A stretch of DNA of 47,129 nucleotides from Rubrivivax sp. (GTDB taxonomy: Bacteria > Pseudomonadota > Gammaproteobacteria > Burkholderiales > Burkholderiaceae_C): assembly GCA_024641945.1 (NCBI GenBank), contig JAHECD010000022.1:1-47129 (forward strand), in the 5' to 3' direction. Positions 32,837-45,230 of the stretch are shown here, one piece after another. The notes below the pieces were generated by a model that had not been told where the DNA came from, did no database searches, and saw nothing but the letters and a program-made list of their open reading frames with translations. Each line of letters opens with the position of its first letter. Within the stretch, counting starts at the first letter, position 1. The position numbers and the translations under genes are program-made.

Positions 32837-33151
32837 CTAAAGCCCCTCGCGCGGCGGATGCTCGAGCGCGTAGTCCGACGACGCGCCCGCCGCCGGGGCC
32901 TGCGGCGCGGGAACTGGCGGTGTGGGTGCCAGGCGCCGAGCCCGCTGCCGATGTCGCCACCAGCCAGGCACCATGGCAAACACGCCCATGACGCAACCGG
33001 CGGCAAACGCGGCCAGAACGACCATCACCATCGGCCCGGTCCACTCGATGCCGAAGAACCATCGCACGGTCGCCTGCTGCTGATTGTTCAGCGCAAACGC
33101 GAACAGCGTGAAGAAGATGAAGGCTCTGACCAGCCAGCTGAAGATGCGCAT
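32837..33151 (-). CDS. lapA: Lipopolysaccharide assembly protein A-domain protein
   Basis: 104 residues with two transmembrane helices (about 3-20 and 38-62) and the conserved pattern FALNNQQQATVRWFFG that marks the LapA domain. LapA works with LapB in LPS assembly control at the inner membrane. The Pro/Ala-rich C-terminal tail is not conserved. It sits between ihfB and lapB, the standard betaproteobacterial order, and starts 88 bp after the ihfB stop; a hairpin lies in that gap. Confidence 0.92.
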   Translation of the reverse strand: MRIFSWLVRAFIFFTLFAFALNNQQQATVRWFFGIEWTGPMVMVVLAAFAAGCVMGVFAMVPGWWRHRQRARRLAPTPPVPAPQAPAAGASSDYALEHPPREGL

Positions 33152-33200
33152 CGGTGCACGATTCTAGGCGGGCGGCCAGACTTGGCGATGGCCATGAAAT

Positions 33201-33218
33201 AGGGGCCCGAAGGCCCCT
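33201..33218 (-). terminator. Terminator-like hairpin after ihfB
   Basis: A perfect 7-bp stem (AGGGGCC / GGCCCCT) with a 4-nt loop, 21 bp after the ihfB stop; on the minus strand it is followed by ATTTCAT. The weak T-tract suggests partial termination before lapA. Confidence 0.5.
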
Positions 33219-33239
33219 GGTGACGTTGGCACAGGCGGA

Positions 33240-33548
33240 TCAGGTGCCCGGCGGTGTATCGGCAGGAACCGTGGCGTCGACCGACTCGCGCAGTGCCTTG
33301 CCCGGCTTGAAATGCGGCACCAGTTTCTCGGGAATCGTCACCTGCTCGCCACTGCGCGGGTTGCGACCCACGCGTGGCGGGCGGCGGTTGATCGAGAAAC
33401 TTCCAAAGCCCCGGATCTCGATGCGGTGCCCGCGCGCCAGCGCGTCGGACATCGCATCGAGCATCGTCTTGACGGCGAACTCGGTATCCCGCTGCGTGAG
33501 CTGCGAGAAACGTTCGGCCAGCCGCGCGACGAGATCGGACCGGGTCAT
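33240..33548 (-). CDS. ihfB: Integration host factor beta subunit
   Basis: 102 residues. IhfB pairs with IhfA to bend DNA by about 160 degrees at specific sites. The opening [17 protein letters not shown], the middle [20 protein letters not shown] and the minor-groove arm [12 protein letters not shown], with its intercalating proline, are diagnostic, and RG..SF.. distinguishes IHF-beta from HU. The C-terminal 12 residues extend beyond E. coli IhfB, which is usual in betaproteobacteria. It lies 17 bp after rpsA, as in most proteobacteria, and is probably cotranscribed with it. Confidence 0.97.
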   Translation of the reverse strand: MTRSDLVARLAERFSQLTQRDTEFAVKTMLDAMSDALARGHRIEIRGFGSFSINRRPPRVGRNPRSGEQVTIPEKLVPHFKPGKALRESVDATVPADTPPGT

Positions 33549-33565
33549 CGCTCGGCTGCCGCGCT

Positions 33566-35284
33566 TCAGTCTTCGCCGCTGCCGGTGTTGTCCAGCTTGG
33601 CGCGCAGCAGGGCGCCCAGACTGGTCGTACCTGCGTTTTCGCGATCACTCGTCTGCGACAGACGCTGCATGGCTTCTTGCTGGTCGGCCTGGTCCTTGGC
33701 CTTGATGGACAGCTGGATATTGCGTGTCTTGCGGTCGACGTTGACGATCATCACGGACACGTCGTCGCCTTCCTTCAGCACGTTGCGCGCGTCTTCGACG
33801 CGGTCGCGGCTGATTTCGCTGGCACGCAGGTAGCCGGTCACGTCTTCGCTCAGTTGCACCTCGGCGCCACGCGGGTCGACCGTCAACACCTTGCCGTTGA
33901 CGACGGCGCCACGGTCGTTCAGCGTGGTGAACGTGGTGAACGGATCGGTATCGAGCTGCTTGATGCCCAGCGAAATGCGCTCGCGTTCGACGTCCACTGC
34001 CAACACCAGCGCCTCGACCTCCTGGCCCTTCTTGTAGTTGCGCACGGCGGTCTCGCCGGGCTCGTTCCAGGACAGGTCGGACAGGTGCACCAGGCCGTCG
34101 ATGCCGGCCGACAGGCCGACGAAGACGCCGAAGTCGGTGATCGACTTGACGGGGCCCTTGACGCGGTCGCCGCGCTTGACGTTCGAGGAGAACTCCTCCC
34201 ACGGGTTGGCCTTGCACTGCTTCATGCCCAGGCTGATGCGGCGCTTGTCCTCGTCGATCTCGAGCACCATGACCTCGACCTCGTCGCCGAGCGAGACCAC
34301 CTTGGCGGGGGCGACGTTCTTGTTGGTCCAGTCCATCTCGGAAACGTGGACCAGGCCTTCAATGCCCGGCTCGATCTCGACGAACGCACCGTAGTCGGCG
34401 ATGTTGGTGACCTTGCCGAACAGGCGCGTGCCGGTCGGGTAGCGGCGCGACACACCGTGCCACGGATCGTCGCCGAGTTGCTTGATGCCCAGGCTGACGC
34501 GGTTCTTCTCGGCGTCGAACTTCAGCACCTTGGCCTTCAGCTCCTGGCCGACCGTGACCACCTCGCTCGGGTGGCGCACACGGCGCCAGGCCATGTCGGT
34601 GATGTGCAGCAGGCCGTCGATGCCGCCGAGGTCGACGAACGCACCGTACTCGGTGATGTTCTTGACGACGCCGTCGACGATGGCGCCTTCGTGCAGCGTC
34701 TCGAGCAGCTTGGCGCGTTCTTCGCCCATCGAGGCCTCGACGACGGCGCGGCGCGACAACACGACGTTGTTGCGCTTGCGGTCGAGCTTGATGACCTTGA
34801 ACTCCATGGTCTTGCCCTCGAACGGGCTCATGTCCTTGACCGGGCGCGTGTCGAGCAAGCTGCCGGGCAGGAACGCGCGGATGCCGTTCACGAGGACCGT
34901 GAGGCCACCCTTGACCTTGCCGCTGACCGTGCCGGTGACGAATTCGCCGGAGTCCAAAGCATTCTCGAGCGACAGCCACGAGGCCAGACGCTTGGCCTTG
35001 TCGCGCGACAGGATGGTGTCGCCATAGCCGTTTTCGACGGCATCGATGGCCACCGAGACGTAGTCGCCGACCTGGACTTCGAGCTCGCCCTGGTCGTTCT
35101 TGAATTCCTCGATGGGCACGTAGGACTCGCTCTTGAGACCTGCGTTGACGACGACGTGGTTGAAGTCGATGCGCACCACCTCGGCGGTGATGACCTCGCC
35201 GGTGCGCATTTCACTGCGCTTCAGCGATTCCTCGAACAGGGCGGCAAACGACTCTTCGCCAGCGGCGGTCTGGGTTTCGGACAT
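33566..35284 (-). CDS. rpsA: 30S ribosomal protein S1
   Basis: 572 residues with six S1/OB domains in tandem, the normal full-length gram-negative S1. The N-terminal ribosome-docking domain begins with [10 protein letters not shown]; later repeats show the RNA-binding pattern (for example [14 protein letters not shown] and [15 protein letters not shown]). S1 recruits mRNAs to the 30S subunit. The start at 35284 has an AGGAAACC ribosome-binding site; an earlier frame is unsupported. A strong leader hairpin (35297-35327) lies just before it. It sits between cmk (fused to aroA) and ihfB, a conserved neighbourhood. Confidence 0.98.
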   Translation of the reverse strand: MSETQTAAGEESFAALFEESLKRSEMRTGEVITAEVVRIDFNHVVVNAGLKSESYVPIEEFKNDQGELEVQVGDYVSVAIDAVENGYGDTILSRDKAKRLASWLSLENALDSGEFVTGTVSGKVKGGLTVLVNGIRAFLPGSLLDTRPVKDMSPFEGKTMEFKVIKLDRKRNNVVLSRRAVVEASMGEERAKLLETLHEGAIVDGVVKNITEYGAFVDLGGIDGLLHITDMAWRRVRHPSEVVTVGQELKAKVLKFDAEKNRVSLGIKQLGDDPWHGVSRRYPTGTRLFGKVTNIADYGAFVEIEPGIEGLVHVSEMDWTNKNVAPAKVVSLGDEVEVMVLEIDEDKRRISLGMKQCKANPWEEFSSNVKRGDRVKGPVKSITDFGVFVGLSAGIDGLVHLSDLSWNEPGETAVRNYKKGQEVEALVLAVDVERERISLGIKQLDTDPFTTFTTLNDRGAVVNGKVLTVDPRGAEVQLSEDVTGYLRASEISRDRVEDARNVLKEGDDVSVMIVNVDRKTRNIQLSIKAKDQADQQEAMQRLSQTSDRENAGTTSLGALLRAKLDNTGSGED

Positions 35285-35296
35285 GTGGTTTCCTGG

Positions 35297-35327
35297 GCCG
35301 GCCTTGGCGGATCGCAGTGAGGCCGGC
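35297..35327 (-). promoter_or_regulatory. Stem-loop in the rpsA leader
   Basis: An 8-bp perfect stem (GCCGGCCT at 35297-35304 and its complement at 35320-35327) with a 15-nt loop. In the mRNA it stands 12 nt before the rpsA start, just upstream of AGGAAACC. rpsA translation in E. coli is autoregulated through leader structure; whether this hairpin acts similarly is inference. Confidence 0.4.
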
Positions 35328-35429
35328 AGTTTGTGCAACGGGTGTTGCGGGGTTGCGGTTTCAAAATCACCATGCCCGGAGGCCTGACGGCCAGAAGGGG
35401 AGCATCGTGGGCTTTACAGAAGGCCGCCC

Positions 35430-37448
35430 CTATCGGATCGGCCTGCGTTCGCTCCACCACTTCAGGACGAGTTCGACCGATTCGTCGATGCTCATCTCGG
35501 AGTTGTCGAGCAAAAGCGCATCTTCGGCGGGCTTCAAGGGAGCGGCACTGCGGGATTTGTCCCGTGCGTCGCGTGCCTCCAAGTCTGCGCGAAGACTGTC
35601 GATAGTAGCGTTAATTCCCTTTGAAATCAACTGCTTAAGGCGTCGGTCCGCGCGCATGGCGGCACTCGCCGTGAGAAAGACCTTGAGCGTGGCGCCGGGG
35701 AAAACGACCGTGCCCATGTCCCGTCCGTCGGCGACCAGGCCAGGCGGCCGGCGGAAGGCGAGTTGCAGCCCGTGCAACGCCTTGCGCACCGCCGGATGGG
35801 ACGACACACGCGAGGCCAGCGTGCCGGCGTCCTCGTGCCGCAGCGCCTCGGACACGTCCTTTCCACGCAGGAAGATCCGGTCGCCCTCGAAGCGCAGATC
35901 GAGGCGCGCCGCGACACGCGCGACGGCCGGCTCGTCGTCGAGCGGGATGCCGTCCATCGTCGCGGCCAGCGCGGCCGCGCGGTACAGCGCGCCGGAATCG
36001 AGCAGGTGATAGCCCAGGTGTTCGGCGATCGAACCGGCCAACGTGCCCTTGCCCGACGCCGAGGGGCCGTCGACGGCAATGACCGGGATGTCGTCCGGGT
36101 GCGCACTCGCCAGATCGAACAGCGACTCGAAATAGTCCGGGAATGTCTTGCCCACGCAGGCCGGGTCTTCGATGCGCACGATCGCATGCCCGGGCTCGAT
36201 GCTCAAGGGGTTGAACGCCGCCAGGGACAGGCACATCGCCATGCGGTGGTCGTCGTAGGTCCGGATGCTGGCGTCGTGCCACGCCTTGGGCGGCACGACC
36301 TCTATGAAATCGGCGCCTTCGGTGACAGTCGCACCGACCTTTCGCAGTTCGGCCGCCATGGCCGCGATGCGGTCGGTCTCCTTCACGCGCCAACTTGCGA
36401 TGTTGGTCAGTCGGCTGGGTCCGTCGGCGTAAAGGGCCATGACGGCGAGGGTCATGGCGGCATCGGGGATGTGGTTGCAGTCCAGCGTGATGGCGCGCAG
36501 GGGCCAGGCGCCACGGTGCACGTCGATCCAGTTCGGGCCACTGCGCACCTGCGCGCCCATCGCCTTGGCGGCGTCCACGAAGCGGATGTCACCCTGGATC
36601 GATGTGGTGCCTACACCCTCGATGTGCACCGGCGCGCCGCCGTGTGCTGCGATCGCGCCGAGCGCGATGAAATACGAGGCCGACGACGCGTCACCTTCGA
36701 CATGGATTCGCCCCGGCGTGGCAAATCGACTGCCAGCGGGGATCGTGAACCGCTCGAAGCCGTCTCGCTGGACATCGACGCCGAATTGCGCCAGCAGATT
36801 CAGTGTGATTTCGACATACGGTTTGGAGATCAGTTCGCCGTCGACTTCGATCACCACCTTGGCCTGCCGCGCCGCCAGCGGCAGCGCGAGCAGAAGCGCC
36901 GTGAGGAACTGGCTCGACACGTCGCCGCGTACGCGGATCGGCTTTTCGACATTCAGGCGGCCGCCGTCGGTGCCACGCAGCAACAACGGCGGATAGCCGG
37001 GGTGTCCCAGGTCATCGACCGTGCAGCCGAGCGGCCGCAATGCGTCGACGAGGTCGCCGATCGGCCGCTCGTGCATGCGCGCGACACCCGACAGTTCGAA
37101 TCGGCCGCCTTGAAGTGCCGCCAGGACGGCGAGCGCTGCCGTCAGCGGGCGCATCGCGGTGCCCGCGTTGCCGAGGAACAAGGTGGCCTCGTGTATCGCC
37201 AGCTGACCGCCGAGGCCAGTGATTCGCCAGCGGGCACCGTCGGCTTCGACGCCGCAGCCCAGTTGGCGCAGCGCGTCGAGCATCACTTCGGTATCGTCCG
37301 ATTGCAGCAGGTCGTGCACGACGGTCGTGCCCTCGGCCAGACCGGCGAGCAGCAGAACGCGGTTGGAGATGCTCTTGGATCCCGGCAGTCGGATGCGGCC
37401 AGAGGCGCCGCGCATAGGCGGCAAGTCGATGAAGGGGATCTTGAACAT
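35430..37448 (-). CDS. aroA-cmk: Fused 3-phosphoshikimate 1-carboxyvinyltransferase / cytidylate kinase
   Basis: 672 residues, two enzymes in one chain. Residues about 1-440 are EPSP synthase (AroA): it opens [18 protein letters not shown] and has [11 protein letters not shown] and the C-terminal DDHRMAM element. Residues about 452-672 are cytidylate kinase: P-loop [24 protein letters not shown], and [16 protein letters not shown] synthase makes EPSP for chorismate; Cmk phosphorylates CMP and dCMP. The fusion is known in Burkholderiales and replaces the separate aroA and cmk genes between tyrA and rpsA. The ATG at 37448 matches the AroA start. The gap to tyrA is only 5 bp. Confidence 0.96.
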   Translation of the reverse strand: MFKIPFIDLPPMRGASGRIRLPGSKSISNRVLLLAGLAEGTTVVHDLLQSDDTEVMLDALRQLGCGVEADGARWRITGLGGQLAIHEATLFLGNAGTAMRPLTAALAVLAALQGGRFELSGVARMHERPIGDLVDALRPLGCTVDDLGHPGYPPLLLRGTDGGRLNVEKPIRVRGDVSSQFLTALLLALPLAARQAKVVIEVDGELISKPYVEITLNLLAQFGVDVQRDGFERFTIPAGSRFATPGRIHVEGDASSASYFIALGAIAAHGGAPVHIEGVGTTSIQGDIRFVDAAKAMGAQVRSGPNWIDVHRGAWPLRAITLDCNHIPDAAMTLAVMALYADGPSRLTNIASWRVKETDRIAAMAAELRKVGATVTEGADFIEVVPPKAWHDASIRTYDDHRMAMCLSLAAFNPLSIEPGHAIVRIEDPACVGKTFPDYFESLFDLASAHPDDIPVIAVDGPSASGKGTLAGSIAEHLGYHLLDSGALYRAAALAATMDGIPLDDEPAVARVAARLDLRFEGDRIFLRGKDVSEALRHEDAGTLASRVSSHPAVRKALHGLQLAFRRPPGLVADGRDMGTVVFPGATLKVFLTASAAMRADRRLKQLISKGINATIDSLRADLEARDARDKSRSAAPLKPAEDALLLDNSEMSIDESVELVLKWWSERRPIR

Positions 37449-37453
37449 CGACG

Positions 37454-38341
37454 CTAGCTGCGCGGCGAAGGGGTGCGTGGTGCGCCCATCTGCCACTGGC
37501 TGCGTCCCTCTGCGGCGCCGCGAATCAGATCTTCCATCGCCTCGGTGTTGCCAGTGCGCATGACGAGTTCCATCGCGTCCAGCGCATGGCGGAAGCGCGC
37601 AGCCTGCTTGAGGACTTCTTCGCGGTTGGCCATCAGGATGTCGCGCCAGATCGTCGGGTCGCTCGCGGCGATCCGCGTGAAGTCGCGAAAGCCCGGCCCG
37701 GCCAGCGAAAGGTAGTCTCGCCCGGCCGGCTGGTTGATGACCGAACTGAAATAGGCAAATGCGAGCAGGTGCGGCAGGTGGCTCACGGCCGCAAACGCGG
37801 CGTCGTGATTCTCCGGCGACATCTTTAGCACCTGTGCGCCGATGGCCGACCACACGTCAGTGGCCTTCTGCACCAGGTCGACCGACGTTTGCGGCAGCGG
37901 TGTCAGGATGACCGTGCGGTTGTTGTACAGCGACGCATCGGCGTGATGGATGCCGGCAGCCTCCTTGCCGGCGATCGGATGCGCCGGCACGAACGACACG
38001 ATGCGCTCGCGCAGCACGCGACGTGCTGCGTCGACGACGTCGCGCTTGGTGCTGCCCACGTCCATGAAAAGCACGCCGGGCTCGACGAGATGCCGGATCG
38101 CCTTGAACGTGGTCTCGGTCGCCGCCACGGGCACGGCCAGCAACACGATGTCGGAGCCGGACACGGCCAGCAGCGCCGACTCGGCTGCCACGTCGATGAC
38201 GCCCAACTTGCGCGCCCGTTCGGTCGTCGAAGGAGACTTGCTGTACCCGACAACGCGCTTGACGAGGCCCGCGCGCTTGAGGGCGAGCGCGAAGCTCCCG
38301 CCCATGAGTCCGCAACCGATCACGCCGAGTTGATTGAACAT
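37454..38341 (-). CDS. tyrA: Prephenate dehydrogenase
   Basis: 295 residues. The NAD-binding Rossmann motif [16 protein letters not shown] is at the N-terminus; the later [14 protein letters not shown] loop and the [11 protein letters not shown] helix carry the conserved substrate-binding and catalytic His residues of TyrA. It converts prephenate to 4-hydroxyphenylpyruvate in tyrosine synthesis. No chorismate mutase domain is attached; that activity is on PheA next door. The ATG at 38341 was chosen over an upstream frame that lacks conservation. It is 5 bp upstream of aroA-cmk and 119 bp downstream of pheA. Confidence 0.95.
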   Translation of the reverse strand: MFNQLGVIGCGLMGGSFALALKRAGLVKRVVGYSKSPSTTERARKLGVIDVAAESALLAVSGSDIVLLAVPVAATETTFKAIRHLVEPGVLFMDVGSTKRDVVDAARRVLRERIVSFVPAHPIAGKEAAGIHHADASLYNNRTVILTPLPQTSVDLVQKATDVWSAIGAQVLKMSPENHDAAFAAVSHLPHLLAFAYFSSVINQPAGRDYLSLAGPGFRDFTRIAASDPTIWRDILMANREEVLKQAARFRHALDAMELVMRTGNTEAMEDLIRGAAEGRSQWQMGAPRTPSPRS

Positions 38342-38460
38342 ATCAAGCCGGGCCGTCGGACAGGAGCGTTCGATGGACGTGGGTCTCGCTCGCAAGTCCG
38401 GTGCTGGCCGGTGCGAGTCTGGCCAGTCGTGATCGGGACAATTGTTGCAGGCGCATCATC

Positions 38461-39558
38461 TCAATGGACGTCGATGGGATACGTGCCCAGTACCTTGAAA
38501 AATGCGCACACGCCGCGCAACTCCCTCAGGGCCGCGTCGACCCGTGGCTCGTCCGGGTGCCCGGCGATATCGATGTAGAAGTAATACTCCCACTGACCCG
38601 AGCGCGCCGGCCGCGACTCGAAGCGCGTCATGGACACGCCGTGGGCCTTCAACGGGACCAGCATGTCGTGAACGGCACCGGGCCGGTTGGTGACCGAGAC
38701 CACGAGGCTCGTGCAATCGTGTCCGCTCGCCTTGGGCGCGGGCTGGCCGTGCGGGTTGGCGACGATCGCAAAGCGCGTCCGGTTGTGCGCGTCGTCCTGG
38801 ATGGCCGGCGCGACCACATGCAGGCCGAACTCGCTGCCCGCGCGCTCGCTGGCGATGGCGGCCAACAACGGGTCGAGTGAGGCCTGGCGCGCTCCCTCTG
38901 CATTGCTCGACACCGGGCGCCGCTCGACGTGCGGCAGGTGGTGCGACAGCCAGGCGTGGCATTGGGCGAGCGCCTGCGGGTGGGCGACCACCGCCGCAAC
39001 GCCGTCGAGCGTGTTCTCCTTGCGAAGCAGGTTGTGCCGCACCATCAGGCTGGTCTCGCCAATGATGAAAAGAGGCGTGTGCAGGAACAGGTCCAGCGAC
39101 CTTGCGACGACGCCCTCGGTCGAGTTCTCCACCGGTACCACGCCGAAGTCGGCAGCCCCCGAACTGGTCGAGCGAAAGACTTCGTCGATGCTTGCGCAAC
39201 GGACCCGCTCGATCGACGATCCAAAGAAGCTGAGCGCGGCCTCTTCGCTGAAGGTACCCGCGGGGCCGAGGTAAGCGACGCGAGATGGCTTCTCCAGCGC
39301 GCGGCAGGCCGACATGATCTCGCGCCAGATCGGGGCCACGCCGTCGGATTTCAGCGGTCCCGGGTTGACGCGCTTCAGCCCGTCGATGACCTGCGCCTCG
39401 CGCTCGGGCCGGAATACGGCCGATCCTTCGTGCTTCTTCAGTTCGCCCACCGCCTGCGCCAGGCTGGCGCGCCGGTTCAATAGCGAAAGCAGGTCCCGGT
39501 CGACGCCATCGATCTGGTCTCGAAGCGCTTGCAGGTCAGGGGTCGGCGTATCGGCCAT
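38461..39558 (-). CDS. pheA: Chorismate mutase / prephenate dehydratase (P-protein)
   Basis: 365 residues, the classical bifunctional P-protein. The N-terminal AroQ chorismate mutase (about 6-95) starts LQALRDQIDGVDRDLLSLLNRRA; the prephenate dehydratase domain (about 95-270) has AYLGPAGTFSEEAAL and the TRF active-site triplet; the C-terminal ACT domain (about 285-360) contains the ESRP phenylalanine-sensing motif. It makes phenylpyruvate and is likely inhibited by phenylalanine. It begins 10 bp after the DUF2059 gene, with no serC between, unlike the common gyrA-serC-pheA order in related genomes. Confidence 0.96.
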   Translation of the reverse strand: MADTPTPDLQALRDQIDGVDRDLLSLLNRRASLAQAVGELKKHEGSAVFRPEREAQVIDGLKRVNPGPLKSDGVAPIWREIMSACRALEKPSRVAYLGPAGTFSEEAALSFFGSSIERVRCASIDEVFRSTSSGAADFGVVPVENSTEGVVARSLDLFLHTPLFIIGETSLMVRHNLLRKENTLDGVAAVVAHPQALAQCHAWLSHHLPHVERRPVSSNAEGARQASLDPLLAAIASERAGSEFGLHVVAPAIQDDAHNRTRFAIVANPHGQPAPKASGHDCTSLVVSVTNRPGAVHDMLVPLKAHGVSMTRFESRPARSGQWEYYFYIDIAGHPDEPRVDAALRELRGVCAFFKVLGTYPIDVH

Positions 39559-39568
39559 GACCTCGATG

Positions 39569-40185
39569 CTATTTCTTTGCGCCGGAAGCTGCGCTGCCGG
39601 CCGCCGCGGGCGCTGTTGCGCTTAATCGGCGGGCGATGGACTTTTCGAGCGCCTGAACCTTGGGCTCGATGGCGCCGCGTGTCTCTGCGACAAGCTTTTC
39701 CCCGAGCGACCGCTGCATATCGGGCCCGAGTGACTGAAACTTCCGATTCACCGGAGACTCGAGGATGGCCAAAACCTGCTTCAACTCGTCTTCGGAAAAT
39801 TTTTCCTCGAGCAGCGCACCAATGGTGCCCGGTGCAAGCTTCAAGGCGCGCTCGCGCACGATCGGAACAGCCTCGTCGGCGTACTTCTTTGCATCGGACT
39901 GGATGTCCTTGGCCACGGCTGCGCGTTTGTCGGCGGGCACGCGCTGCAGCGCCAGGCTGGCACGCTGAAGCAGCATTTCGGCGGGCTGTTGCGCCAGTTG
40001 CTGCGCCATCACCTCGATGCCGGTCTGCTGCGCGGCCAGGATCTTCTGAATCAAGTCCTTCTTCGCCGGGCTGGAGGTCGCGGACGCCGTGGGCGGCGCG
40101 GAGGCGGCCGGCGCCGCGGACTGCGCAACGGCCCAGGGCGTCGCGAGCGAAACGAGCGCGGCGACGATAAAAGTCTGTCGAGAGT

Positions 40186-40189
<4 letters not shown>
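39569..40189 (-). CDS. DUF2059 exported protein
   Basis: 206 residues. Signal peptide about 1-22 (cleavage after AVAQ-like site), an Ala/Pro/Ser-rich linker, then a helical domain with the DUF2059 pattern [41 protein letters not shown] (about 115-160). Such proteins are periplasmic and of unknown function. The start overlaps the gyrA stop by 4 bp (ATGA), so translation is coupled. DUF2059 genes are often found between gyrA and serC in Burkholderiales; here serC is missing and pheA follows directly. The tail is Ala-rich. Confidence 0.9.
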
Positions 40190-42810
<2,621 letters not shown>

Positions 42811-42874
42811 TCGGATGGTCCGGCGAAGCGGCTCCGGCAGGCTGTAATGGGCGGGGATGGACCGACGAAGCGGC

Positions 42875-42885
42875 AGATTCTAAGC
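42875..42885 (-). promoter_or_regulatory. Possible -10 box of gyrA
   Basis: TAGAAT is read on the minus strand at 42882-42877, about 67 nt before the gyrA start. No -35 hexamer of good quality is found at the right distance. The 273-bp gap to ompA must hold both divergent promoters; a good -10 for ompA was not identified. Confidence 0.3.
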
Positions 42886-43083
42886 GGCCGTACTTGTAGC
42901 GATGACGCAACAGGAGCGGTCGCTAGGCGCATTGCCATGGCCAAAATGATGGCGCGGCGAAGCCCTATGGCACAATCATTCGTCGAAGGTAATCACATGC
43001 GAAAGCAGGTTTTTGCCCGCACATATCGCATCCCATTTGGACGTGTATCGCAGGCAACTGCGGCTTTCCTCGAGAGGAGAATC

Positions 43084-43773
43084 ATGAAGAAACTGAACAT
43101 GGTGGCAGTGCTGTTCGCATCGGCCGCACTTGCCGCCCCGTTGGCTGCGTTTGCCCAGGCCAAGACGAATGACAACTGGGTTTCCGGCCAGGATCCGTCA
43201 CTGGTCTGGAAGAACGGCACCAACGAGCTTTGCTGGCGCGACAGCAATTGGACCCCGGCGACAGCCGGTGCCGAATGCGACGGCGCGCTGAAGCCCCCGC
43301 CCCCGCCGCCGCCTGCTCCCGCACCTGCCCCGGCACCGGCACCGCGTGTGGCGCCCCCGCCCCCGCCGCCGCCGGCTCCCGCTCCCCGTCCGGCACCCGC
43401 CCCGGCGCCCGTGAGCGAGAAGGTGACCTTCGCTGCCGATGCCTTCTTCGATTTCAACAAGTCGGTATTGAAGCCCGAAGCGCAAGCCAAGCTGACCGAT
43501 CTGGTCGACAAGACCAAGGGTGTCAACCTGGAAGTCATCATTGCGGTTGGCCACACCGATTCGATCGGTAGCGATGCGTACAACCAGAAGCTGTCGATCA
43601 GGCGCTCTGAGGCTGTCAAGGCGTTCCTCGTGAGCAAGGGCATCGAGAAGAACCGGGTCTACACCGAAGGCAAGGGTGAAAAGTCGCCGGTTGCCGACAA
43701 CAAGACCGCCGAAGGCCGCGCGAAGAATCGTCGCGTGGAAGTCGAAGTCGTGGGTACCCGCACCAAGAAGTGA
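43084..43773 (+). CDS. ompA: OmpA-family outer membrane protein
   Basis: 229 residues. Signal peptide about 1-25, a short N-terminal domain with two Cys (TNDNWVSGQDPSLVWKNG, CWRDSNWTPATAGAEC), a Pro/Ala-rich hinge (about 72-110) and the OmpA C-terminal peptidoglycan-binding domain (FFDFNKSVLKPEAQAKL, TDSIGSDAYNQKLSIRRSEAV, AKNRRVEVE). There is no N-terminal beta-barrel, as usual for betaproteobacterial OmpA. It links the outer membrane to the cell wall. A strong GAGAGGAGAATC ribosome-binding site precedes the ATG at 43084. It is divergent from gyrA and followed by a double terminator. Confidence 0.96.
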   Translation: MKKLNMVAVLFASAALAAPLAAFAQAKTNDNWVSGQDPSLVWKNGTNELCWRDSNWTPATAGAECDGALKPPPPPPPAPAPAPAPAPRVAPPPPPPPAPAPRPAPAPAPVSEKVTFAADAFFDFNKSVLKPEAQAKLTDLVDKTKGVNLEVIIAVGHTDSIGSDAYNQKLSIRRSEAVKAFLVSKGIEKNRVYTEGKGEKSPVADNKTAEGRAKNRRVEVEVVGTRTKK

Positions 43774-43828
43774 TGGCTGGCCCTTCGGGGCCTCAGCCAA
43801 AACCCCGCCTCGGCGGGGTTTTCTTTTT
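43774..43828 (+). terminator. Rho-independent terminator of ompA (two stem-loops)
   Basis: A first hairpin with a GGCCC-TTCG-GGGCC core extends over about 43774-43799. A second, AAAACCCCGCC / GGCGGGGTTTT with a 2-nt centre, lies at 43799-43822 and is followed by CTTTTTCT. It lies immediately after the ompA stop. Confidence 0.85.
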
Positions 43829-43860
43829 CTAGCTGCGACACTATCCGTTGAGGTGAAGTC

Positions 43861-44562
43861 ATGACCAACGTCGACGCACAGGAACTGGCCAAATTCAGCG
43901 ATCTCGCCCATCGATGGTGGGACCCGAACAGCGAATTCCGACCACTTCACGAAATCAATCCGCTGCGCCTGGAGTGGATCGACGAATTGGCATCACTGCG
44001 CGGCAAGACGGTGATCGATATCGGCTGCGGCGGAGGGATCCTGGCAGAGGCGATGGCGCGTCGTGCGTTATCCGTGACGGGCATCGACCTGGCCGCAAAG
44101 CCGCTGGGTGTCGCTCGACTTCATGCGATGGAGGCGGGGGTCACGAACGTTGACTATCGCGAGATTGCGGCCGAAGCCCTGGCCTCGGAGAAGCCCGCAT
44201 CGTTCGACGTCGTGACCTGCATGGAAATGCTGGAGCATGTGCCTGACCCGTCGTCGGTGGTTCGCGCCTGCGCCACGCTCGTCAAGCCTGGTGGCTGGGT
44301 CTTCTTCTCCACGCTGAATCGGAATGCAAAAGCTTTTGTCTTTGCGATCGTCGGGGCCGAGTACCTGCTCAACTTGTTGCCCAAGGGCACACATGAATAC
44401 GCGCGATTCATCCGTCCCAGCGAATTGGCACGGTGGTGCCGCGATGCCGGGCTGTCGCTCGAAGGTACCCGCGGCATGCAGTACAACCCGCTGACGAAGC
44501 GCTATTGGCTGTCCGCCGACACCAGCGTGAACTACCTCATTGCGTGCCGGCGACTACCTTGA
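43861..44562 (+). CDS. ubiG: Ubiquinone biosynthesis O-methyltransferase
   Basis: 233 residues. UbiG performs both O-methylations in ubiquinone biosynthesis. The family start ([33 protein letters not shown]) is diagnostic, and the SAM loop [16 protein letters not shown] (about residues 50-65) and the [13 protein letters not shown] motif follow. The ATG at 43861 is preceded by a GAGG site. It lies 39 bp after the ompA terminator and overlaps the next gene, gph; the pair ubiG-gph is conserved in betaproteobacteria. Confidence 0.96.
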   Translation: MTNVDAQELAKFSDLAHRWWDPNSEFRPLHEINPLRLEWIDELASLRGKTVIDIGCGGGILAEAMARRALSVTGIDLAAKPLGVARLHAMEAGVTNVDYREIAAEALASEKPASFDVVTCMEMLEHVPDPSSVVRACATLVKPGGWVFFSTLNRNAKAFVFAIVGAEYLLNLLPKGTHEYARFIRPSELARWCRDAGLSLEGTRGMQYNPLTKRYWLSADTSVNYLIACRRLP

Positions 44563-45227
44563 AATTCACGCGCGCCGACGTTGTTCTGTTCGACCTCGAC
44601 GGGACGCTCGTCGACAGCGCGCCTGACCTCGCGGGCGCTGCGAATGACCTGCGTGCCGACGACGGACTGCCGCCGCTCGCGCTGGAGGCGCTGCGCCCAA
44701 TGGTCGGTGCCGGCGCTCGCGGCATGATCGGCGTCGCATTTGGCGTCAAGCCCGGCGAGGGTCGCTACGACGTCCTGAGGGCGGCCTTTTTGGCGCGGTA
44801 CGCCGAGCGCCTGCTGCAGGACACCCGGATCTTCGAAGATGTCGCGCCCGTTCTGGACCGGCTTGACGCCGCGTGTGTACGGTGGGGCATCGTCACCAAC
44901 AAGGCGCTGTACCTTGCCGAACCTATCGTTTCTGGTCTCGACCTCGCACGGCGGGCTTCGGTGCTGATTGCCGGCGACAGCACGCCGTACTCGAAGCCAC
45001 ATCCGGAGCCGCTGCTCGAGGCAGCGCGGAGAATCAACGTGGCACCGGCACGCTGCGTGTATTTGGGCGACGATGCGCGGGACATCCAGGCTGGGCGGTC
45101 CGCGGGAATGGCCTCGCTCGCAGCGGCATGGGGATATCTGGGGCAGGGAGCGCCGGTACAAGACTGGGGCGCCGACGCCGTCATCGACCGGCCGGCCGCG
45201 CTATTGCAATGGCTGGGAATGCCCTAA
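44559..45227 (+). CDS. gph: Phosphoglycolate phosphatase (HAD superfamily)
   Basis: 222 residues if started at the TTG at 44559; a GTG at 44544 would add five residues. The TTG overlaps the ubiG stop by 4 bp (TTGA), like other overlaps in this window. HAD motif I is [17 protein letters not shown] at the N-terminus, motif II ends in VTNK and motif III includes SKPHPEPLL, followed by [12 protein letters not shown]. It removes phosphoglycolate made by oxidative damage repair. The end of the gene overlaps the -10 of ssrA: its stop codon TAA is the first half of TAAACT. Confidence 0.9.
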   Translation: MKFTRADVVLFDLDGTLVDSAPDLAGAANDLRADDGLPPLALEALRPMVGAGARGMIGVAFGVKPGEGRYDVLRAAFLARYAERLLQDTRIFEDVAPVLDRLDAACVRWGIVTNKALYLAEPIVSGLDLARRASVLIAGDSTPYSKPHPEPLLEAARRINVAPARCVYLGDDARDIQAGRSAGMASLAAAWGYLGQGAPVQDWGADAVIDRPAALLQWLGMP

Positions 45228-45230
45228 ACT
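45204..45230 (+). promoter_or_regulatory. Promoter of ssrA inside the gph 3' end
   Basis: TTGCAA (-35-like, 45204-45209) and TAAACT (-10-like, 45225-45230) are separated by 15 bp, and the mature tmRNA starts 11 nt after the -10. The -10 includes the gph stop codon TAA. Confidence 0.5.

Noticed and set aside
33677..35320. Long plus-strand frame opposite rpsA
   Set aside because: It mirrors the S1 coding sequence and has no recognisable domain; it is an antisense shadow.
35430..37853. Longer AroA-Cmk frame starting at 37853
   Set aside because: The additional N-terminal residues overlap tyrA on the same strand and are not AroA-like; ATG 37448 is the family start.
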